A program made the translations under genes and the position numbers. Shown here one piece after another: positions 57,196 through 64,000 of a stretch of 64,000 nt of DNA; positions within the stretch are counted from its first letter, which is position 1, and each line of letters opens with the position of its first letter. The DNA is from Uranotaenia lowii. Lineage: Eukaryota; Arthropoda; Insecta; Diptera; Culicidae. Under the pieces are notes generated by a model. It ran no database searches and was not told where the DNA came from. It saw nothing but the letters and a program-made list of their open reading frames with translations. The DNA is taken from assembly GCF_029784155.1 (NCBI RefSeq), contig NC_073692.1:22158444-22222443 (forward strand), given 5' to 3'.

Positions 57196-57262
57196 GGAGC
57201 TGACTTGATCGATGCTGGTACCGTTGATACTGTACTCGAAGCAGACATTGGAATGACGGCGA

Positions 57263-57595
57263 CTAAAAGTTATGGACTTGCATTTTTTTTATGTTCAACT
57301 GCATCCCATTTTCCAAGCACCACAGGAGAAGCTCGTCGATGTCAGATTGAAGAGCGTGGCAATCTAAAACCGATGAGATTATTTTGTAGATCTTAAGATC
57401 ATCAGCATATAGCAGCATACAGGATTTTAGACGGAAAGCCAGATCGTTCACAAAAAGAACAAATATCAAAGGGCCTAGAATACTGCCTTGCGGGACACCT
57501 GAGGTCAGATAAAAAAAATACGCGAACGTGATGTATTGATCTTGACAAACGCTCTTCGATTGGTCAAATACGATTGAAGCCATTCGGTCATCCAA
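57263..57595 (-). pseudogene. LINE reverse transcriptase segment with YADD box
   Basis: The sense part starts at YLTSGVPQGSILGPLIFVLF and includes LLYADDLKIYKIIS, the catalytic YADD box, and ENGMQLNIKK. The end of this frame is lost in a T-rich run near 57285, after which the reading continues in the frame of 56581-57195. Confidence 0.85.
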
Positions 57596-57885
57596 GGGGG
57601 AAGACCCATGTGAGCCAGCTTTTCAAGGGCGAGTCTATGAGGAACTTTGTCGAAAGCCTTACTAAAGTCAAAGTAGACTGCATCCACTTGTCGACGCTTC
57701 TCGATTTCGGTTGATAGGAAGTTGGTGTAACACATCAGGTTTGACACTGTGGATCGCTTCCTAACGAATCCGTGTTGATAGTCAGAGATCAAGTGACGAG
57801 TGGCGTTATAGAGCACCGAGTGAACCATGCTCTCAAAGACTTTGACTATGCCACACAGGATTGAAATTCCTCGGTAATTTTCCAC
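57505..57885 (-). pseudogene. LINE reverse transcriptase segment (palm, first Asp)
   Basis: ENYRGISILCGIVKVFESMV, YQHGFVRKRSTVSNL, then VDAVYFDFSKAFDKVPHRLA, which carries the first catalytic Asp (YFDFSKAFD), and the thumb-side WLQSYLTNRRAFVKI. The frame leaves the sense reading at a run of eight T (complement of 57511-57520), where one base change would join it to the next block. Confidence 0.85.
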
Positions 57886-57889
57886 GGAA

Positions 57890-59173
57890 TTACGACAACC
57901 GGATATAAATCGATATCGGAGTTATCGAGGCGGTCTTCCATACCGTAGGAAACTTCCGTTCGTGAAGAGAACGATTGAAAAGCAGACAGATAGGCAGCTT
58001 CAATGATTCTGCGCATTCCCTCAAGAATACTGGTGGTAGTAGATCAGTTCCAGGACCTTTTTTGATATTCAGCTTTTCCAGCTCGGAAAGGACATCACGT
58101 TGCGTAAAGTTAAAGGATGGTAACGTAATGTCATGCGTAGGAATACCCTGTCTACTCGCATCAGAAAGCTCAGGTGAATTGGGATTGTTCACGCTGCTGA
58201 AGAAGTCGGCAAACAGATTGGCCGATTCCTCAATTGAATCTGCGGACAATTCGTGGTACTTCATTTGCTCAGGTATACAGTTGCTTGACTTGCGGTTCTT
58301 CACAAACGTCCAGAAACTAGATGGGTTGTCCTTCAAGTTTAATTCCATTCGGTCGATGTAGCTACGAAATGATGCGGCTTGGCACTCGTTGTATCGAGTT
58401 TCGAGTTGTCTTAGACTTTCTTTATCCTGTTGGGACTTGGAACGTAGAAAACGCTTTCGAGCCTTGCGTACAATATTTCGAAGATGACGAAGTTCAGAAG
58501 ACCACCACGGAAGTTTGGTTGTGTTGAAACGTCTCCGCTTACGTGGGATGATCCTATTCATGACATCAAAAAGCTTTCCGTAAAACAGCACCGTTGCGTC
58601 ATCCGTTGATTTGTCACCGAGTAACTCAAGCCAGTTGATCGAAGACAGACTTTGATTCAACACAGTATAGTCACACCTTGCAATGTCGAGCTCTAATTCA
58701 CCGTAGTTTGTTGGAGAGTGTGCGTCACAGTTATTATAAATGGTAACGCAGAGCACGAAAGGCTTATGGTGTGCATCTGGTCTCAAAAGACTTGAAGGGG
58801 GTTCAATCACTTCAATAGCACAAGTGTCACTAACGAAAGCGAGATCAAGAATATGGTCATTTGCGTTCCGTAGAGAATTAACTTGTCTAAGTCCAGTAAC
58901 CAACATCGTTTCGGTGAATGTTGACTCTGCTTCAGTCGATGCATTGGTCGGTATATAACAGTTTAGTTCCTCGTCATAAACCAAAACAAGTCCCGGTAGA
59001 TTATAGTCCCCCAGAACAACGATTGTGTCGTTTTCAGAAGAAAAATTGCAAATCTCCTGATCAGCCGAAGCGTGCAAAGAGTAAACTTCAGCAGGAGAAG
59101 AAGGCCGTATGTAGATACCACAAAGATAAATCGTGGACTCCGGGAGTTTCAAAGTGACAGCCACTTGTTCCAA
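57890..59173 (-). pseudogene. LINE ORF2 middle segment: endonuclease end, linker, RT start
   Basis: 427 codons. It opens with the endonuclease continuation (YLCGIYIRPSSP, VVLGDYNLPGLV, the Asp/Asn motif, then NDHILDLAFV). The linker follows (TKLPWWSSELRHLRNIVRKA, FWTFVKNRKSS, LFADFFSSV), then the RT fingers (KIKGP-type NIKKGPGTDLLPPVFL, FPTVWKTASITPI). It ends at a shifted frame just before ENYRGISIL. The domain order and spacing are those of a CR1/Jockey-like ORF2. Confidence 0.85.
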
Positions 59174-59528
59174 GAGACAGCGTGACCGATGAGCAATTCA
59201 GAGACGACTTTACAGCAATTAGCACACCACCACCCCGAAGAAAGGAACTAGTTTGAACGTTACGGTCACATCGAAATACTGAATAGTGCGAATTGAGCTC
59301 GGAGTTAAGAACGTCAGGGCATAGCCAAGTTTCCGTTAAAACGATAATGTCGTAATCGCAAGCAGCCGCGCTGAGATTGGAGTCGTTCGTTTCTGTTCTC
59401 ATACCTCGGACGTTCTGGTAATATATTGTGAATTGACGCCGCGCCGGGAAAGGGTGGAAGTCAGATGCACGGTGCGTTCTGTGTGTTCTGGAGGAGCAGT
59501 TGATGTGAGTCCGACAATGGTAGTACAC
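59088..59528 (-). pseudogene. LINE ORF2 N-terminal endonuclease segment
   Basis: It encodes YYQNVRGMRTE (the Asn-containing first motif of apurinic-type LINE endonucleases), IVLTETWLCPDVL (Glu motif) and FLRGGGVLIAVKSSL. After about 59170 the sense reading moves to the neighbouring frame, so the tail of this frame is a shadow. The endonuclease nicks target DNA to prime reverse transcription. The true start is unclear; the long overlapping frame upstream is treated separately. Confidence 0.8.
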
Positions 59529-59882
59529 CCGTCAGGCTGCGTCGAGGTTCTGGTATAGGTGTCTCTTTCGGCGCTGAATTCTCGGATGCAAGCGATGGAC
59601 TCAAATTGTTCCACGCGAGTGCTGCGAGAAGAGAAATCATCAGGGCAGAACGTCGCTCTACAGCCATCAAACTCACCTGATAAAGGAGCTTGAGAGATCC
59701 CTAGACCAGATCCACACGCAGGAGCGGGGCGACTTTGATGGCTGGAACCAGATGCGTGATTCATAAAAAGACCGGGTACAAGCTCGACTGCGGTGGAGGG
59801 CCCAGGGACTCCCATAATACTCGGCTGTAGGCACCCCGCTGATATTGAGCACGAAACAGTTGTTGTTGGATTGGCAAAGTCG

Positions 59883-60361
59883 TCTGCGGGTGCGGAAGAC
59901 CCCTTCCCGTTCCACAAAGACAGGACCGGGATGACTCTGAAGGCTGGAACAAAATGAATGTAAAAATCGGCTGTTGATGATGGACGGCACGACTGTTTTG
60001 GGTGGGTAAGGGTCTTCCTTATGACTTCCGCAGGTGCATCCCGGTAGAGGTTCGGAGCAGGTAGGGCTGGTGCTTTCATTCTCATGAACATTGCTGGCAT
60101 CGTGATACGACGATGATCATTCGCTGCAATCCGAAAGTGCATCAGGGAAAGGAACAGTTGAACTCAATAGATTTTGATACTTGCCTGCGAGGAGAGTGCG
60201 AAAGACCCCACCCATTTCCGCGAAAACAGGGCCGGGATGACTTTGATGGCAGGATACGGACGACTGAGGTAAACTTTGGTAGTGAGACTCGATGTTGGAG
60301 GGCGCGACTGTTTCGGGTGGGTGGGTGTCTCTTTTACGGCTTTCGCAGGTGCATCCCGGAG
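59883..60361 (-). repeat. Imperfect ~165-bp duplication in the LINE 5' region
   Basis: Block A (59883-60044) and block B (60183-60359) share GAAGACCCC/GAAAGACCCC, GACAGGACCGGGATGACT, CGACTGTTTTGGGTGGG and CCGCAGGTGCATCCCGG, about 300-315 bp apart. A third, shorter echo (GCGGGGCGACTTTGATGGCT) lies near 59730. Repeated 5' blocks of this type act as promoters in some LINEs; that role is inferred here. Confidence 0.6.
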
Positions 60362-60400
60362 AATATCTATAGCTGTTTAATTCACTGTTGGAGTAGCGTT

Positions 60401-61436
60401 TAAATTTTTAAAAAAATATTTGAATAAGAAGCCTGTTTTTTGGATTCTAATTCAGCCTAGAATCTACATTTCATCATTCCAGTTTAAGCAGTTTGATAAA
60501 GTTCTAAAGCTGAAATGTCAGGTTCTTAAGTGCTATAGGAAAATCTCTTGAACCTGCCTTTGCGGTTAGGATCTATATGACCCGAACTGTACTTTCTCGG
60601 CGCGATATCTCAGGAACGGTCAAAGCGAGATATGTGAATTTTTTTGACTTTTCCAAAAATATAAGGAGGTCTACAATTTCTCAGTTTTAGAGTTTTAAAT
60701 AGGGTTTCCAGAGTCACTCAGCCAAAAAGAAATTATAATTAGCCGGTTAGGGTCATATAGACCCGGATTATTATTTTGGTTATAATATCAAAACTATTGA
60801 CTAAAATTGTCATAAAACTGGATCGAATATTTTTAACATTTTTTTTTGCTAAACGATTAAAAAGATGTTGTTCTACTATTCCGTAACGATGAACGCTATT
60901 TGATATGCGCTTGGCATTCGCAATAACTAAGAGAAACTTAAAAATCAATAAAAAAAAATTGCCCATTAAACAAAAACCCATCATTTCCGACGTCTCAGAA
61001 AACATAGTTTTATATAATTGTTGGTTCAGGATAAGACATAACAAATATGTAATCTTAAATGTCACAAAGATGCTAGATTAATTTTTTTGAAAAAATAAAA
61101 ATTTGACCGAACTTGGACAAAAATGATAAATGAAAAAAGTTACCTCAAATATTTGCCGCAAAGTTTGAATCGCTTGCTTTTACTTTTAAAAATTTGATTT
61201 ATTTCTGTTGATTATCAAAAGCTTTCAATTTTCTCAAGAGTTTGGTTGGTTGAGCTGGGAATATTATTTTTATTTTAACATGAAGGGATTCTTAAATGTA
61301 TTAACTTATTCTATGCTTAAATCAAATAATCCAAATCAACCAGACTCTTGAGCAAGTTCATTGATTTTATCTTCAATGAATGTTCGTTTTTGTTACTAAA
61401 GGCTTTATTAAACAATTTGAAAGAATTCAGAACATA
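60401..61436. other. AT-rich spacer with two GGTTAGG..GACCCG phrases
   Basis: GGTTAGGATCTATATGACCC near 60564 and GGTTAGGGTCATATAGACCC near 60744 are near copies with a palindromic centre, about 180 bp apart. They may be ends of a small DNA element. The minus-strand frame at 60739-61065 has no known domain. Confidence 0.45.
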
Positions 61437-62560
61437 CTAGCTGGCCCGGTGTGCGTTGCTACCCCTTCCAAGGAAAACATTTAATTCTATGCAATTTTTA
61501 AAATCAGAAAAAAAAACTTATTTTTTCATTAAATTTTACCATTAATCAAATGCAAACAATTTTTCATTGTATTTGAGCTTCTAGATTGTATTGAGTTTTG
61601 ACGTAACTTAGAGGTTTCAAGGTTGAAGGAGCAACCCTTTATAAAAAAAAAATATGAGGGATATCAATACAATTAATAATCCTTTAAAAATAAAAAAAAG
61701 CCTCTTCTTGAAGCGGTAGAAGTATTAAGATATAGACAAATTTGTACATTATCAAAAAAAATGCCGAACTGTGTCCAATGTTTCGTTGGATTTGTTAATA
61801 GAGACTCCGTTCTATTTTGACAACAGGCCCGCACATTTTGTGTTGCCAAAATTGAATATTGCCATAATCGAATGTTGTCAAAATCAAGCGGTTTTAATCT
61901 TAATTTTTGGTCTCTTATTTTCAAAAAATTACTACTTTTATTATCCTTATTGTTATTTTTAGCCTTACGAGACCCCTCCTTTTCTCCAACGGGAAGAGTA
62001 GAAGGAGGGAGGAGGTTATCATACAACATGTTTGGATCACTCGAGAACTAATTATTCAAATTATATAGCACAGGTTATTTAAGAAGAGTTTTTTTCTATG
62101 ATTGCTTAAGGCTTATTCCGCCTTGCTCTGATTCGATATGAAGGGGGAAGGGAAGCTCCAATACTTTTTTTTCAATTGTTCGAGTGCTAATCTAGTAGAT
62201 GGTAACAAATTGGGAAGAGTTTTTTAAATACAAGAAATAATTCTAAGATGATTGGATTTCTTTCACGGGATAGGAAAGAGGAGAGAGATGCCATACGTTT
62301 GTTTTGATAAATTCAAGAACTCATCAAATAAATTTAACCAAATTTTCCATGAGATAGTATAAGGGTGCGAGAAATGATTCTGTGGTTATTAAAAAAAAAC
62401 CTTTGCACCATCCAGTTGAGGATAAGATAGGAAAAAAGGAGTTCCGTACAACTTTTTTTAGTAACGTGGACCCTCTCCACAATGCAGGGGGGAAAAGGCG
62501 AATAAAAATGAATTCTTAATATCAGATTAAAAACAATTGTTTTGTTGTTTTATTCCTTAA
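61437..62560 (+). mobile_element. CTAGCTGGCCCGG family, 5' portion of a copy
   Basis: It starts CTAGCTGGCCCGGTGTGCGT and has the hallmark C-rich/G-rich pairs (ACCCCTCCTTTTCTCCAAC... then GAAGGAGGGAGGAGG near 61970-62010; AGGGGGAAGGGAAG near 62141). An intruding segment at about 61790-61900 has CACATTTTGTGTTGCCAAAA, as in the CAGACC-ended elements. No TATATATAGAT end was found before the LINE at 62640. Confidence 0.55.
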
Positions 62561-62639
62561 TTGTTTTAAAAACCATCTGACATAGTTGTCTTAATGATAT
62601 ACTTAATTTAAGGTTACAAAAATATATTGCACGAACGAT

Positions 62640-64000
62640 GATTTTTCTAATTATTATTTCTCAATTCGTCACTTAAAAAAGATTCAATCCGTCGTTTAAA
62701 GGTTGTTGTACATACCTTGAAGTCAAAAAGCGTATAAAAACGTAGAAAGCTTATTTTTGCGGAACGTAAAGGGTCGTAACTACCATTCCGAGTGCTTCTT
62801 GATTCTAGTGACTGGCTGATTTTGCAGAGCTCTTTCAGGGGCATAGATATAACATCGAGAAAAAAGGCAATGAACAATCGATTTCATTTCGTAAATCTTC
62901 GCCACGAACAGTGACTGGCCGATGGCATGACGATCCGAGAGTGTGTGAAGTCCCAGTAAAGCACAACGCTGAGCATACGGTGGCAGGTTAAGAGGGTTCT
63001 CACAAGGCAATTCCTGAAGAGCATATCGTACGAATCTTCTTTGAATTGCTTCGAAACGCGCAATCAACACAGCTTCAAATGGCTACCACACTAGGCTTGC
63101 AGTTTCTAATTTGAACGAACCAAACAGCAAAACTTTGCTCAAACGATAAATCCCAGCATCCGGTTAGCTTTCTCGATAGTTGCAGAGTAGTGGTACTTAA
63201 AAGTCATATGACTGTCTAGAATAACACCAAGATCTTAGATTTGGTCTACACGATGCAATTGCTCGCCTAGAATATTACAATCGTGCACGGAAGGTTGTTT
63301 CCTGCGTCCAAATGTTATGATACAACACTTAGAAACACTCAAAACTAGAACTGACTGCACACCAGTTCACTGCTGTATCGAGGTATTGTTGTAATTCGTG
63401 GCAATCAGTAACGCTGTTCATGGTCAGAAATATTTTCAGATCATCCGCATACAGGAGTACTCCACATCCAACAAGAAGCATGTTTATATCATTGCAGAAC
63501 AGCGTAAACAGTAATGGGCCCAAATTACTGCCTTGTGGTACCCCTGAAGTTGGAATGAAGTCGATTGATTCAGCGGAGCCCATTCTGACAGCTAAACGAC
63601 GGTTTGATAGGAAGCTCCTGACCCATACACACAGTCTTTCGGAAATTCTTAAATTTTGTAGCTTCTTGAGCAAAATTTCGTGATTCACTGAATCAAACTC
63701 GGCAGTAATGTCAGTGTATATGGCATCAATTTGCTTGCCGCCATCGATATTGGATAAACAGAATGATGTGAAAACTGCCAGATTTGAGGTTACTGATCTA
63801 TCGGGAAAAATTCATGCTGATTTTCAGAAATCCAACTCGGCACGAAGAAAACATTACATCGTTGATTATCCTCACCAAAACCTTTGAGCAGGCAGCTAGC
63901 GACGTGACACCTCATTTACGCATTACGCACATCCTGTTTGTCACCTTTTTTAAAGAAAGCGTTCATGAATGATCTCTTCTAGGTGACAGGAAATTTCTGT
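62640..64000 (-). pseudogene. CR1/Jockey-type LINE, 3' half, cut by window edge
   Basis: The minus strand reads QIDAIYTDITAEFDSVNHEI (first Asp region, about 63740-63690), RVWVRSFLSNRRLAV and SGVPQGSNLGPLL, LLYADDLKIFLT (YADD, 63688-63329). After a frame change come the GRRKQPSVHD and DLGVILDSHM region (63310-63190, with an in-frame stop before DLG) and the C-terminal IQRRFVRYALQELPCENPLN (63070-62780), ending at about 62647. Several frame shifts and at least one stop show that it is dead. Its 5' part lies beyond the window. Confidence 0.85.

Larger units (their letters stand above)
56521..60400 (-). mobile_element. CR1/Jockey-type LINE, near full length, frameshifted
   Basis: The minus-strand order is: repeat-bearing 5' region (60400-59530), AP endonuclease, linker, reverse transcriptase, C-terminal domain and a 3' tail of TAAAATAAAATAAA type (56521-56541 in complement). 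One reading frame is broken by about four frame shifts, two of them in T/A homopolymers. No target duplication was found. It is the most complete of three related minus-strand copies (39391, 62640). The clade (CR1 or Jockey group) is judged from motifs only. Confidence 0.85.

Noticed and set aside
59399..60142. 247-codon minus-strand frame as the LINE's ORF1
   Set aside because: It overlaps the endonuclease in another frame and is largely built from the repeated 5' blocks; no ORF1 motif (zinc knuckle, PHD, coiled coil) is visible.
60739..61065. 108-codon minus-strand frame
   Set aside because: Hydrophobic AT-rich composition without motif; likely chance.

Overview
The window looks like gene-poor, repeat-packed eukaryotic DNA from a dipteran, most likely a mosquito. 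This is inferred from its element mix (a BEL/Pao LTR retrotransposon, Jockey/CR1-type LINEs, tRNA-like SINEs, many MITEs) and its AT-rich spacer; no host gene identifies the species. No complete host protein gene was recognised. Almost all supportable coding sequence belongs to mobile elements.

Layout. 1-955 is a 9-bp minisatellite that runs off the left edge. 2842-3233 is a 7-bp minisatellite. 5798-6741, 14047-14523 and 15068-16007 are inverted-repeat elements, and 9083-11148 is a dispersed repeat that starts CTAGCTGACCCGG and ends TATATATAGAT. 16197-20128 is a composite element whose inverted arrays of ~130-bp units carry YY1/Pho-like GCCGCCATCTT motifs. 21445-21860 may hold a wrecked histone H3/CENP-A-like copy.

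The centrepiece is a nearly intact 7.5-kb BEL/Pao retrotransposon (24963-32457). Its 584-bp LTRs differ at only two sites. It encodes a PHD finger, gag, protease, reverse transcriptase, RNase H and integrase in one frame that a single TAA interrupts, and the frame ends inside the 3' LTR. It landed inside a second array of the same 9-bp minisatellite (23987-24962 and 32458-32805).

The right half holds a Jockey LINE remnant (35235-35700) and a ~1.4-kb head-to-head 16-bp repeat (36430-37840). Next comes a second copy of the composite element (38019-42290). Inside it sits a TIR element with perfect 25-bp ends and a TA duplication, and that element carries a 5'-truncated LINE. Two MITEs of one family lie at 42914-43361 and 43924-44310. 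A Russian-doll nest (44368-51437) and SINE-like tRNA relics follow. The window ends with a nearly full-length but frameshifted LINE (56521-60400) and a third LINE copy at the right edge (62640-64000). All LINE remnants lie on the minus strand.

The genes do not form a host pathway. The coding parts are retrotransposon replication machinery: gag packages RNA, reverse transcriptase/RNase H copies it, and integrase or endonuclease opens the target. Boundaries of old repeats are approximate because they were read by eye.
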